From Serripes groenlandicus (taxonomy: Eukaryota > Mollusca > Bivalvia > Cardiida > Cardiidae), in assembly GCA_031761405.1 (NCBI GenBank), contig JASEVX010000007.1, forward strand, positions 29,104,859 through 29,168,858: 64,000 nucleotides of DNA, in the 5' to 3' direction. The notes under the pieces were generated by a model that was given only the letters and a program-made list of their open reading frames with translations, was not told the origin of the DNA and did not search any database. Position numbers and translations under genes: made by a program. Below, piece after piece: positions 9,262 to 20,705 of this stretch; within the stretch, counting starts at the first letter, position 1; every line of letters starts with the position of its first letter.

Positions 9262-9600
9262 AATGTAGAAGATGTTTTAAGTTTTCACTATATATACATT
9301 TAAGGAAAACAAGCTCCGCCCCCTGGTGGCCATGCTTTTCAACGGGTCGGAATAATCTAATCATCTTGGTAGATGTTCACTAAAGGAACTTTAGTGCCAA
9401 ATTATTTTCAAATCGGACCAGTACTTTTGGACAAGAAGATGTTTTAAGTTTTCACTTTACACATATATGAAAAGCAAGCTCCGCGGCCAAATTTTCAACG
9501 GATCGGAATAGTTTCAACAATCTTGGTAAAGGGGCACACAAGGAAGATTTGTGAAAAATAGGGCTTGAACTTGCTTGTACGTTTTGAAAAGAAATAGATA
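9262..9600 (+). repeat. Two tandem copies of a bivalve-type repeat of about 165 bp
   Basis: Each copy runs GATGTTTTAAGTTTTCAC...AAGCTCCGC...TTTTCAACGGRTCGGAATA...AATCTTGGTA. Tandem modules of this kind are common in bivalve genomes (general knowledge). The copies begin near 9266 and 9436. Confidence 0.7.
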
Positions 9601-9719
9601 AGCTGATCCTTGAATATTTTGGGGGATTGATAATTGCTGCTGCTTAAATGCGCACATCTGTTAAGTATTCCAATGATTTGGCTATTCATTATCTGATGGC
9701 TTAACTTCAAGTCTTTATG

Positions 9720-9890
9720 AGTAGTGTAATTAGTTTGCCACTAATTGGCTTAAAACAGTACATATGGGAAGGTTGAGATTGATGCGCAGGCAGAGTACAG
9801 TTGAGAAAAATTTCGAGTCGCCGTTGTATCACTGAAAAGCTATTGAAAACGGTGTAAATTATTTCCAATCAATCAATGTAACCCTTACCA
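9720..9890 (+). mobile_element. SINE 3' part
   Basis: The end reads CGCCGTTGTATCACTGAAAAGC...GAAAACGGTGTAAATTATTTCCAATCAATCAAT. This is the tail module shared by the other SINEs in the window. Confidence 0.55.
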
Positions 9891-9950
9891 ATACTAACAA
9901 CTACTGATGCCTCTGTATGTGAAATTATTTATACTCATTTTTTGTGAGTC

Positions 9951-10150
9951 TTTCCCATATAAAGACGCCTCTGCGTTAAACGACTTTTGAAAACATTGCG
10001 AGCAGTTCTCACTTATTGCCAAAATCTTTTCAATTTCGCTCACTTCAATAACTGATTAATTTATAGAGATGTTCCATATTCTTTTCTTTAACTAAGTGTT
10101 TTCAATGATGTCTGCTGCAGAAGCAGATTTATTGCATGTAGGAAAGGGTA
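9951..10150 (+). repeat. Fold-back TTAA-family element
   Basis: Opposed ends CTTTCCCATATAAAGACGCCTCTG and GCATGTAGGAAAGGGTAA bracket a CGACTTTTGAAAACATTG arm and a TGTCTGCTGCAGAAGCAG arm. Confidence 0.7.
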
Positions 10151-11970
10151 AATTTTAACACATTTCGATTTCTCAGAGGGATACAATAAATACACACTTA
10201 ACTAATTGATTGTGTACAGATCAAATAACTTCCTCGATAAGATGTTCAGTCCCCTAATCAAATATTTCTGTTGACTTGAAGATCAAGTTCATACGCCGAA
10301 TTCAAATGTAAATCAAAGCACTGAAAGTGCTGGCGTCCTGTTGACTGAAGGAAGATTTGAGAAGTAGGGAAAATGTAAAAGAAAATAACAATTGCAGCTT
10401 ATGTTTATGTATTTATTGTTAAGAAGTTGAAAGATCATATCAGAAATAGTAAATATTATGAAGCTAGCAATTGGAAAACAGGAGGACCTTATTGGCCCAA
10501 ATACCGCTCACCTGAGTGCAAGAGCTAATAAGTATACACATTTAAGACATGAAGAATCAAAGGAAAATTTAACAGCAGGTTTAGGCAGAAACATTTTGAA
10601 GTTTCTGCCTTATTATATTGAGAAACATGTCAATTTTAAATCAACTTCCATCAAGTAGGTTATGTGTGTTTTACAAAATGCCCCCACTCGAGCAATTTTT
10701 GTGGAGGTTCAGAGAGGTGTAGTCAAGGAACATTTCAGAGAATTTATTTTGGAATCCGGCTGGGCCAGTAGTTTCTTACAAGAAAAATCGAATAGTTTTT
10801 CTTTTTGTCGTTATGGCAACAAGTAATGCAATGAATAGACTTTGATTTGATTGGATTCACTTTTACGGACAGAGTGGAAATTAGTGGAGTAAGAGTTCAG
10901 AAAGATAAGAGCATTCTAAACACTAAGTAGACCATTTTTAATAGCGTGTTGGTAAGGGATTGGGACAATGTGTATTTATGGTGCTCAGGGTTATGTAGCA
11001 TTTGTGTAAAAATGCAGCATGGTCAACAAGTCCCCATGCACCATTATACTGCTTTGAGAAATGACATAGTTTGAGCATATTGGACAGTTTAAAACAAGGC
11101 CCAAAGAACATGAGAAACAAATAGTATGACAAAGTTCGATGCTGATTAAATAGAAATTTAAAATTCTGCACCAAATCAATAAACTGAATTGGTAATGATG
11201 CTGGAAATAAAGGTTTGAACGAAAATAATTATCTAAACCATGGACTATACTGGAAGAAAGTGTTTGCTCATGGCTATACCTAACCTAAAAACAAATGATA
11301 ACAATTAACAGCACAAAGTGAACACATTAATACAAGATAAGCACATGAGAGTTTTTGGCGCCTTTTTGTCCAGCCCAGATAAGTTTAAAATGATTTAACA
11401 TTTTATCTCCCTGGCATTGAACAATAAAATGCCCTTTTACAACTCATTTCTGTGTTATGTCATCATTTTCCCCATACTGAGTGAAACCGCAATGTAACAT
11501 AAATGTATTTTATGATAAATTAAATGATGTATGTCATTGCGGTGAATCAAAAGTTATATACTAAATAAAAGTAGTCAGTCATCGTGGAGTGTCAAAAGTC
11601 GTTTAAGAAATAGAGATTATTCATCTTATTTTTTCAAAGATAAGAATTCAAAATGGCGGTTAATGTTGAGTGTTATGAGTTTTTGTGATGCGTGTTGTGT
11701 ACAGCAAGTCTTTGAGGGGAGTCTCTGGTTAAAAATAATAACACTGAATTAGATATGTTAATTATGGATACAAACAAAGCAACCTTGACATGTGTGTTCA
11801 AAGAAGTAGATGACTGACGGAATGATGAACTGGTTTGCAGAATTGGTATCATAGTATAAAAATCTCGATGGTTCATCTGAAATTAATAATTATGTTTTAT
11901 TTTATCACCAGTTTAGCTTAGAAATAAGTGTTTGTCTTGTAGTTTGAAAACAAAAAATAAATAAAGAGTT
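10151..11970. other. Intergenic, nothing recognised
   Basis: About 1.8 kb of AT-rich sequence. Several 60-78 codon frames overlap on both strands and show no domain, splice logic or homology I can recognise. Confidence 0.45.
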
Positions 11971-12040
11971 GTGCGGGGATCGAACCGGATTACTCTCGAA
12001 TGCAACGCCGTGTCGCTACCAACAGCGCTACGGAGAGCAT
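11971..12040 (-). repeat. tRNA-like sequence
   Basis: On the minus strand there is an A box (TAGCGCTGTTGG) and a B box (GGTTCGATCCC). The acceptor stem does not pair convincingly. It is probably a SINE head or a tRNA pseudogene. Confidence 0.5.
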
Positions 12041-12700
12041 TTACAAATGAGGTTTATTTTTTGTATTTATTTATGTCAAACAGACGCCCACTTTCTAGCA
12101 ATAATTATCGGCATTTCTACAAATGAGTTTTCCATTTTGTCTTCGTCATCCAGTAAGTTCGAAATTTTATCCCATTCCAATTTAAGTAGGAAGTCCGACA
12201 TTGTTGTTGTTTTGTTAGGAGAAAAGCGGGAGGAGTCTACCTGCCTGACGTCAGTCTTAAAATAGTCCGTGGAAAATGGGAGGGGCACGCATGCACAATT
12301 GTGTACGAGATTATAGGTAGTTTAATTCACAGGTGTTACTTAAATGTAAATCAACAATTATGAATTTTCTTTCACCTAGATAACCTTATCTTTGATGGAT
12401 AGCAATGTAATAAAACGATGTCATCTTCTTTTAGGTCCTTTCAGGCAAGAAATTTATCAACACATTTTTCTCTAAACTATTTGTACCATAGCCAATCAGC
12501 GGGCGAGGGGCTATGCATCTTGAATCTACTTCTTCTTATACCTCCTACGTAGGAGAACCGCACTATCGTACGTTGAACAATAAAGGTCACACTGATATAG
12601 TTCCTTCACCACATAATTGTTATTTATTTATGGTTTAACAGTTTATAGTTACGGTATATATTTACGCGTCATAAAACGTTCTGAAATCAACTGTATAGAA
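12041..12700. other. Intergenic with one unassigned minus frame
   Basis: A minus frame at 12076-12288 could encode 70 acidic residues (ending ARKWASV) next to the tRNA-like sequence. No family is recognised and coding status is doubtful. Nothing else stands out. Confidence 0.3.
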
Positions 12701-12977
12701 GGCTCAACATTTAGGTAGTTGGGAAGGCAGACAATCAAGAGATCCCCTGTGCTTTGCTCTTCTACGTCTGGGAGCCAGCTGGCTCAGCATCCTAATCATG
12801 GCACTGTCCAAGCGGAACAGTAGTCTGCTACACTGACGCTCAAGGTTAAGGAGCTGGTCTGGTTGTCTTAAATGATGTTTCACAAGTGGCCAACATTTTA
12901 TAATGTACTGAACCACGGTTTGGTCAGAGTCACACGAAATGTTGAAGTTCGTTGTAGAATGGAACTCAGAAATAATG

Positions 12978-13205
12978 TCAGCCATAATAAGATATTTGAA
13001 CACAGCCCAGGGATGGGCACCGCAGCACAAAATGTTCTACAGATTCCTCCGTTGTGTTGCAGAGAAGACAGGTACCATCGACTTGATGTTGGTTGAAGTT
13101 TGTTCTAGTTGTTTGTAGAATATAGGTCCCAGTAGCCAGGCGAAGCTGAATGACTAGTCTTGCAGCTTCCCGAAATGTGTATTTGAGACTAAACAGGGGG
13201 TGCAT
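12978..13205 (-). pseudogene. LINE C-terminal zinc-motif fragment
   Basis: About 75 residues include CLLCNTTEESVEHFVLRCPSL, written here in the pattern C-x2-C-x8-H-x4-C, which is typical of the end of LINE ORF2. The frame shifts just after it, and the remainder (a CPSQLPKC-type end) continues in another frame to 12704. Confidence 0.75.
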
Positions 13206-13243
13206 CTACACGGAATATATTCATCTCTATGTAGATACTTCAG

Positions 13244-13807
13244 TATGAGGCGCCGTTTTACTATTTATTCCATATTTTTTGATATCAGGAATTCGATTTT
13301 TTGATATCAGAAAATCATTTATATTTCTTGATATCAGAAATTCCATTTATTGATATCAGAAAATAATTTTTTGATGTCAAGAAATCCATTTTCTGATATC
13401 AAATAATCTATTTTCTGATATCAAATATTCATTTTCTGATATCAAATATTCATTTTCTGATATCAGGAATTCGAATTCTTGATTTTCAGAAAATTAACTG
13501 ATAAGGAAAAATAGAGTATATTTCTTGATATTTTTTGATACCAGGAATTCGATTTTTTGATATCAGAAAATCAATTTTTGATGTCAGGAAATCAATTTCT
13601 TGATATCAGAAAATAACGGATATTTTCTGATATCAAAAATTCGAATTTCTGATATCAAAAAATGAATTTTTGATAGCAGAAAATCTATTTTTTGATATCA
13701 GAAAATACTCTTTATTTCTTGATATCAAGAAATCCATTTTCTGATATCAAAAATTCGAATGCCTGATATCAAAAAATAAGGAATAAATAGTAAAACGGCG
13801 CCTCATA
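13244..13807. mobile_element. 564-bp inverted-repeat element filled with GATATC repeats
   Basis: Perfect 28-bp terminal inverted repeats start TATGAGGCGCCGTTTTACTA and are flanked by a 6-bp direct repeat CTTCAG (13238-13243 and 13808-13813). The interior is an irregular series of palindromic TGATATCA units separated by short AT linkers (GAATTCGATTTT, AGAAAATC). There is no coding capacity. It interrupts the LINE coding region. Confidence 0.9.
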
Positions 13808-14076
13808 CTTCAGAGATGTATATAATTTTAACATGAGGTTAATTTGTTCACCCCAAAAGACATTTACAGCTGTATGTATGGTGTTTTTCCACATTGATGT
13901 AGTGAGTGAAGACTCAAGAATGACACCTAGTGATGACAGTTCATTTTCCCATAGAACCTTCTGAACTACCACATAATCTGCCTTCCAATGCTCCCTTCTC
14001 CTTGGCTAACAATATTGTGCAAGAAATCAAACGTTTTTTTGATGCAGTTGAGCCTCAATGGGCAATATCCCTGTTA

Positions 14077-14319
14077 TTATGTAGACAGCTGGGTTTGCTG
14101 TTGTATTCGGTAGGAGTAGAAGTTCTTTTGAAATATATCTAATTTTTCAATACTGATGCTAGTTGGTTGTACCAGTTCCAGACCGTACAGGAGGACTGGG
14201 ATAATATAGTTTCTGTATAGCTGAACTAGAGTAGAAATGTCCAGACCTTCATGTCCGCGGAGACCTCCACTGAAGAGACTATAGGCTGCCCGACGTGTTT
14301 TCTTCAAGTTTCCTTCCAC
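14077..14319 (-). pseudogene. LINE post-RT fragment
   Basis: About 80 residues include the PVLLYGLE stretch that follows the RT thumb in LINE ORF2 (compare ILLYGSEVWG in the LINE at 17945-18469). Frames are lost on both sides. Confidence 0.7.
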
Positions 14320-14444
14320 GTTCGCATTCTTGTTATTATTGATACTGTTAGTTTAAATGATTCCTAGGTGCGTAGATTGCGCAACTTTGGGAATTTCACG
14401 ATCATTTATATAATATGAGTGTGACTCTGTAGGTTTGCGATCGT

Positions 14445-14693
14445 TTACAGCAATATGAACACTTTTGACTGATTGTAAAACATTTCCATATTGGCAAAGT
14501 CAGTGGCAATGTCAACCAATGTTTGGGTTTCATGACTATTTTTAGCTGGGAAACAAATGTCATCAGCACAAGAACTTGCAGCGCAAAGGATGTTACCAAC
14601 GGATTGTCGCACACCGGCAGACTGCAATCTGTTCAGAAGTGGATTCACGTACACTTTATAAAGGTCAGTACTTAAGATTCCTCCCTGTCGCAT
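14445..14693 (-). pseudogene. LINE reverse transcriptase fragment
   Basis: RQGGILS (motif B) is followed by SSCADDICF, the FADD box with Cys for Phe; both aspartates are kept. The frame ends soon after. Confidence 0.8.
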
Positions 14694-14719
14694 ACCTTGG
14701 TGAATATTGAATGTTCTTA

Positions 14720-14875
14720 ATCATTGGGGTTTTACGAGCTTGCAACATTATTTCAGTTATATCACGGCGACAGGGCACTCTACCATGACCGTAGTGCCGC
14801 GCCTGGGGATCGAACCAGGGACACCTGGTTTAAATATGTCCGACGCCAACGACTCGACCACAGCGGTTTCCTGAA
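14720..14875 (-). mobile_element. SINE inserted in LINE
   Basis: The tail module (TTGGGGTTTTACGAGC...TATTTCAGTTATATCACGGCG) is followed by a tRNA-like head in reverse (GGGGATCGAACCAGGG). The middle part is missing, so it is internally deleted. Confidence 0.65.
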
Positions 14876-15454
14876 TATTAAATAACTTTTGGGGTTTGAC
14901 TTTTCCATTTTACAGCTGACAGACAGCTTCTATGAAAGCTTTCGATTAGAGACCAAAGTTTATAATGAATGCCAATATGATAGAGCCTTCTCAGAAGGTG
15001 ATTATGATCGACTTCGTCGAATGCTGAATTAGCATCGAGCAGTACAAGGTTCATTGATAATTACTTGTCTTTGCTTTGTCTGTATATAATTTTTCTACGA
15101 GAAATGCTGAATTCAAAGGAGAAGTTTTTTAGTGAAGCCTCTATGAACGTTGTTGTATTGTGATTCAACCAGGGGTGAGATAAGCTTACGCAGAATAGTT
15201 TCATCAATCTTTCCGACGACCGGCAGTACAGTTATACCACGATAGTTACTAGCAACGTTTGGTGTGCCTTCTTCTTGAATATTGGTGAAACGATGCTGAC
15301 TTTAAGAGTCTCTGGGAACTTCCCATCTTCAAATATGGAGTTTACAATATGCAAGAGAATTTCATGTGTATTAGACATCATGTTGTCGTCACAGGAATAC
15401 TTAATATGTTCAATTTTAATATTATAATAATCGGGAGACCTTTCTTTATACTAT

Positions 15455-15646
15455 TCATAGCTGTTTGTAGCTCGACATGTGTAACCAGCTCAATGTCTCT
15501 TCCACTGACCAACTTATTTCAGAATTAACCTGATTATGATACTGCTCTTCAAAAAGTTCGTTGAAACTCTCCTTTGCCAAAGTTTCAAAATGTTCTTTAA
15601 AACCAATCAATATACCCTCTTCGGTGTATTGTATTTCCCCCGACAT
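15455..15646 (-). pseudogene. LINE linker fragment between endonuclease and RT
   Basis: 63 residues (GILIGFKEHFETLAKE) resemble the region in front of RT in LINE ORF2. Assigned mainly by position. Confidence 0.55.
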
Positions 15647-16164
15647 GCAGTTCAGTTATAAATGAGTTATCCTTCTTTCTCTGGGCATTTACCAGTTTAT
15701 GAAATATCTTTGAGTCTGATTTCCTAGTCTCCAGTATTTTTTGCCAATTTTTAAAATCTTTATCAGCAAGTGTTGCCGGCTAAGTTGTCTAAATTGATTT
15801 TTGCTTTCATTTCTCTTTACAAGTAGTTCATTTCCCCCAGCGTTGGCTTCCCAGCCAGTTTCCACACAACATAATCATTTTTCATTATCTTCAGACTTTG
15901 TTTAATTTCCAGCGTCCATACACGAAGCTTGTGCTTGTGAGTTAAACTTCCTACCTGACCCACTAGACTTCTGGACTGCATCCTCCATCATATGACACAA
16001 ACTGTTCAGAATATTGCTTATATTATTGTTGTCGATTTTAACAGTTTTTAAGTTTTCAAGTCCGTTATTCACCAATGCAGAATATAAATCAGTATCGAAG
16101 TGCTTCCAGTTGATTCTATGCGGTAAACTATCATTGTTACTAGCTATACAGACAACTCATTGTT

Positions 16165-16515
16165 TCAACATATTTCAATTTTAATTGGATGATGGTCCGA
16201 GACATTATGATATAGGTCGTCTAGCACTATTTTCTCCCTCATAACCGAGGCTGCACAAATATTGTGTAAAAAGTAATCAATCTCTGTATAGTCACTGCCA
16301 GATGGGGAAACGAATGGTTTGCCAGCAGAGGTATATCTGAGTTCAAATTCATGAGGAAAGTCACGTAAGTATATTTGCCTCCTACTATTACAACCTGGGT
16401 TAAGTGTTTCATTCAAATCGCCTCCTATCAATATATAATTGTTACTAGAGAATTTCAAGCATATTTCTCTAGGTTGATCAATGACATCGCAAAATTCCTC
16501 TATGTTGCCGTGCAA
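16165..16515 (-). pseudogene. LINE endonuclease fragment
   Basis: 116 residues keep APE-type motifs: GGDLNETLN, the SDYTEIDYF motif and SDHHPIKI. The N-terminal catalytic part is missing or out of frame. Confidence 0.85.
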
Positions 16516-16799
16516 ATCTTTAGTTGGTAGATAAACAGATTATATTAGAAGCCCCATTCCGTTCGCGAGATCCTCGAGACGTACAGTTTGTATTCGAGAC
16601 CCCGCCGCCCCACCCCCGCCCCCCCCCCTCCTCAAGTTTGTTAAGTACACGCGTCAGTGTGTGGATTATATTATAATTGACGAAGTTCCTTTGTTTATCA
16701 AAGCTAACCGACTCCACCCTTTCCTCCACCGCTGTTCTAAATATAATTCCCGTTATTTCACACTTAGTCCGACATAGCGGTCACGCTCTCTGATCGGTA

Positions 16800-17344
16800 G
16801 TTGGTTTATTTCTACACTATCTGCTTCGTCGCTAGTTTCCGGAAATGCTCTTTTATAAACAACACAACCGACGAGTGCAATGGCATAAATATGTTTTTTT
16901 ACTTCGGGAAGATAAATAATAACCTTTCACAGTTTATCTCCCAATGCGCATTTGTCACATTGATTTCTTTGTTTACCATTTGTTTTTCATTCGCAATTTT
17001 CCGTCAATATTCTATTCGCAAACTTATTTTTCTTTTTGGAAATTATATAATGGAATATGAAATTGCAGAATAAAAAAAATGTAAAATGCGACACATAATG
17101 GAAAATCAGGCATTGTGATTTGTTTCAGAATGTCAAATGACTCCATTTAAACTGAATTTGAATACTCGAACATAGTCGTACTTTTCCGTTCCACTTCGCG
17201 AAGGTGATAATTACCCTCCATAGTTGACCTCTCCGCGCATTAATGTCTAAGCATTTGTTAAACTTATATTGGAGTACTCACGCCTTAAGTTTTTCACTGA
17301 TGTTCCAACAACATTTTAATGATCTTTCTTAGGGTGATCTTAAT
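16800..17344. other. Intergenic, nothing recognised
   Basis: AT-rich spacer between two minus-strand LINEs. One + frame of 90 codons (16801-17073) has hydrophobic composition but no recognisable family. Confidence 0.4.
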
Positions 17345-17465
17345 CTTTTAAATGCAGTTTTGTTGGATGCATGATGAAATATACAATATGCAATATACAT
17401 TCATGTACAATACAAACGTAGTCAATACATATTTTTATAGATGCAATATAACTATCAAACTATCG

Positions 17466-17879
17466 TTAAGGATTATTAAAATATTCATTTTGTTCAATAC
17501 ACAATTTTCTAATTTTAAAAGCTTCTTTAATAAATGTTGCTAATTTAATTTGTACCTTTTTCCTATCATTCTTCATAAGAGATATAAATGTGTTTAAAGA
17601 AGGCCAACATATAAAGTATCTAGGAAGTAATTGATTTCTAATGTCAATATATTTCGGACACACAAGTAAAAAATGGTATTCAGATTCAATCTGTTTTTGA
17701 TTACAAAATATACATAACCTATCATTTCTCTCAATATTATTGTATCTACCAGTTTCAATTGCTAAATGATGTGCTGACAACCGAAATCTTGTTAGTTGCA
17801 TTCTAGATGTATCATTAGTAATGTTATGTAGGTATGATTCGAATTTTAAAGTGGTTTTATATTTAGAGTAATATTCCAA
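17466..17879 (-). pseudogene. LINE C-terminal domain
   Basis: 137 residues with C-x2-C...H-x4-C (CIFCNQKQIESEYHFLLVC) followed by PKYIDIRNQLLPRY. Same architecture as the LINE at 28290-31460. Confidence 0.8.
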
Positions 17880-17944
17880 TTTGCGTAATGCAATTAAACC
17901 TGCGCTCCATTCTTGGATATTTTGGTCCCGTAATCGTCTTTGTA

Positions 17945-18360
17945 TTATAGGAAAATATAGTTTATATCTGGATTAAAATTGTGCCATATATGTGAAAGAC
18001 CTAAATTATCAAGTTTCTTTTTTATGGTAAACGCCCAGCTATTGTCGTTCATACATAATACATTACATTGTTGTACATACATATCATACAAAATAGAACT
18101 ACCGTTGTTTCGCTTTAATTTAATCCAGTACTTTAAAGATCGTTCAATACCAATAACAGATAATGGTATTCTCCCGAGTTCACCTAAAACCGCAACATTT
18201 GTGGTTTGTTTTCTAACACCCAATATAATTTTGCAAAATCTAATGTGTAATTTATTTATCTCATTATAATTATATATTCCCCAAACCTCGGAACCGTACA
18301 ATAAAATTGGAACAACCAATCTATCTAATAAGGATAGTTTTGTATTAAGATCAACATTTT
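17945..18360 (-). pseudogene. LINE post-RT region
   Basis: KNVDLNTKLSLLDRLVVPIL, LYGSEVWG and LGELGRIPLSV are typical LINE ORF2 thumb/connection motifs. Anything read further upstream in this frame belongs to the inserted poly-C element, not the LINE. Confidence 0.8.
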
Positions 18361-18362
18361 TT

Positions 18363-19380
18363 ATGCCCCCCCCCCCCCCCCCCCCCCCCCGGAATCTCCG
18401 ATTCGGGGGGCATATAGTTTTTGGCCTGTCTGTTGGTCTGCACGTCTGTCTGTCTGTCTGTTTGCACAAAAAAAACTTTAACCTTGACCACTACTTTTGA
18501 ACCATAACAGGTACGGCTACCATATTTCACATGTGTATTCCTTGTGACATGACCTTTCTGTCAGAAAATGTTTGACCTTGCGACCTTGACCTTTGACCTA
18601 GATGTTGCCATTCTCGAAAAAAACTTTAACCTTGGCCATTACTTTTGAACCATAACAGATACGGCTACCATATTTCACATGTGTATTCCTTGTGACATGA
18701 CCTTTCTGTCAGTACCAACATTTTTGACCTTGCGACCTTGACCTTTGACCTAAAAGTAGTTTTTGGCCTGTCTGCACGAAAAAAACTTTAACCTTGACCA
18801 CTTCTTTTGAACCATAACAGGTACGGCTACCATATTTCACATGTGTATTCCTTGTGACATTACCTTTCTGTCAGTACCAAAATGTTTGACCTTGCGACCT
18901 TGACCACCTTTGACCTAGATGTTGCCATTCTCGAAAAAAACTTTAACCTTGGCCATTACTTTTGAACCATAACAGGTACGGCTACCATATTTCACATGTG
19001 TATTCCTTGTGACATGACCTTTCTGTCAGTACCAACATTTTTGACCTTGCGACCTTGACCACCTTTGACCTAGATGTTGCCATTCTCGAAAAAAACTTTA
19101 ACCTTGGCCATTACTTTTGAACCATAACAGGTATGGCTACCATATTTCACATGTGTATTCCTTGTGACATGACCTTTCTGTCAGTACCAACATTTTTTAC
19201 CTTGCGACCTTGACCTTTGACCTAGATGTTGCCATTCTCGAAAAAGACTTTAACCTTGGGCATTACTTTTGAACCATAACACATACGGCTACCATATTTC
19301 ACATGTGTATTCCTTGTGACATGACCTTTCTGTCAGTACCAACCATTGGGGGGCATCAGTGTTTCACAAACACATCTTGT
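18363..19380 (+). mobile_element. Poly-C-bounded element with core repeats of about 155 bp
   Basis: The left end is ATGCCCCCC with a long C run, then GGAATCTCCGATTCGGGGGG; the right end is TTGGGGGGCAT...CACATCTTGT. Between them are a GTCT microsatellite and five to six tandem cores (AACTTTAACCTTGGCCATTA...GTGACATGACCTTTCTGTC...GACCTTGACCTTTGACC). Core repeats next to a tetranucleotide microsatellite recall the bivalve pearl family of non-autonomous elements. It interrupts a LINE, so the insertion is recent relative to that LINE. Confidence 0.75.
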
Positions 19381-19496
19381 TTTTTTTAAAGCGATAATAG
19401 AATATTCATTGCTCGTAGAGCCTCGTCAGATAAGGATTTGACTCCACAACGAAGATTTCCTGTTTTAACTAGTTTAACGCCCAAATAAATAAAACT

Positions 19497-20180
19497 TTAA
19501 ACTTCTTCAATTTTAACATTATCAATGAACCACTCAAAATTATGTCGTCGCTTTCTTTTTTCGAATATACATACTTTCGTCTTATTAACATTTATTTTCA
19601 GACTCCATCTAGTTGAATACATAGATATACTATCTAATTGCGCCTGTAAGCTATTGTTGTCTGTTGTAAAACATGCAATATCATCTGCAAATAACAAAAG
19701 ATATACTGAGAGCTGATTTAAATCAGACTCTGTCAAATTATTAAAATCTAGTGACTCGCTTGCATCATTTACGAATAATATATAAAGCAGAGGGGAGAGT
19801 GGTTCCCCTTGTTTCAATCCAAGTGCCATTTCAAAAAAATCGGACAGTTTGTGAGTAGAAGAAATTTTAACACACGAAGAAACACATTCAAATAATGATT
19901 TAACAATATTCAAGAATTTACAACTTAAACCAATCTCGACAAGCTTTACCCATAAAGCGTCGCGAGTAATAGTATCAAAACACTTCTCATAATCTATAAA
20001 AGCACAATACAATTTACTGTTATTCGATAATACCTTATGAATAATGCTATGCGGTATAAAAACACAATCAACCGTACTTCGTTTATCTCTAAAACCAAAC
20101 TGCGTATCGTTAAGAATATTTTCATTTTCACACCAATTATTTAGTCTATTCCTTAAGCATAGTGAAACTATTTTAGCCAT
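19497..20180 (-). pseudogene. LINE reverse transcriptase
   Basis: About 227 open residues contain motif A (FIDYEKCFDTI), motif B (GLKQGEPLSPLLYILF) and the catalytic LLLFADDIACF. All three catalytic aspartates are present, so this is the best-preserved RT core in the window. Frames break on both sides. Confidence 0.88.
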
Positions 20181-20255
20181 AGAATTTATTAGAGTTATAC
20201 CTCTGTAATTACCAGGATCTCCCTTTTTATAGATTGGGACTATAGTACCCCTAGT

Positions 20256-20642
20256 CTAAGATTCCGGATAAACACCACTTTCAACGATCTTATTAACTAT
20301 TTTAACTAAAAATGGTGATATAAAACCTTTAGCATCTATGAAAAAATCGGGTACTACATTATCAATACCACAGCTCTTGTTTCTTGTTAAACTTGAGATA
20401 GTTTTAATAATTTCATTTTCATCAAAAGGTTTATCTAGTTCCTCTATATTAATATAAGTAACATTCTCATTAGACTCAAAGTTATTATTTTGGTTCGCAG
20501 ATAAATTCGAAAAATGTTCTGCAAAATTCTCAGCAGATAAGTTCGATTCACAAGTTTTCCTTTTTTTATATTTCTTGATGAATTTCCAAAATTGTCTAGG
20601 ACTCTTTCGACTCATTTCGCTAATTTTCGATTTCTCACGCAT
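20256..20642 (-). pseudogene. LINE pre-RT region
   Basis: 128 residues include SPRQFWKFIKKYKK and NKSCGIDNVVPDFF (the S-x-G-x-D-x-V/I-P pattern before RT). The frame continues upstream to about 20705, where it stops. Confidence 0.75.
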
Positions 20643-20705
20643 GTTATACTTATATTTGCACTTCCGTTTTACTTTACAAAAAATATTTCTACTTTCCGAA
20701 AAATA

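Larger units (their letters stand above)
12704..16515 (-). mobile_element. Decayed LINE (APE-type non-LTR retrotransposon)
   Basis: Fragments in the correct LINE order run down the minus strand: apurinic-type endonuclease (16515-16165), linker (15646-15455), reverse transcriptase (14693-14445), post-RT region (14319-14077) and C-terminal zinc motif (13205-12978). Many stops and shifts separate them. A 564-bp inverted-repeat element (13244-13807) and a SINE (about 14720-14875) inserted later. The C-terminal C-x2-C...H-x4-C motif is that of the Jockey/CR1-like LINE groups; I do not assign a clade. Confidence 0.85.
17345..20705 (-). mobile_element. LINE, 5'-truncated, interrupted by a core-repeat element
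   Basis: On the minus strand the coding order is pre-RT region (20642-20256), RT (20180-19497), post-RT (18360-17945) and C-terminal zinc motif (17879-17466). The frame opens only near 20700, with no endonuclease upstream, as in 5'-truncated LINE copies. A 1-kb element (18363-19380) splits the post-RT region within an A-rich codon run. Confidence 0.88.

Noticed and set aside
12076..12288. 70-residue acidic minus frame near a tRNA-like sequence
   Set aside because: No family recognised, an overlapping longer frame exists on the other strand, and there is no conservation evidence. Left unassigned.
18361..18469. N-terminal extension of the LINE post-RT frame with a glycine run
   Set aside because: The glycines are the poly-C tract of the inserted element, not LINE sequence.
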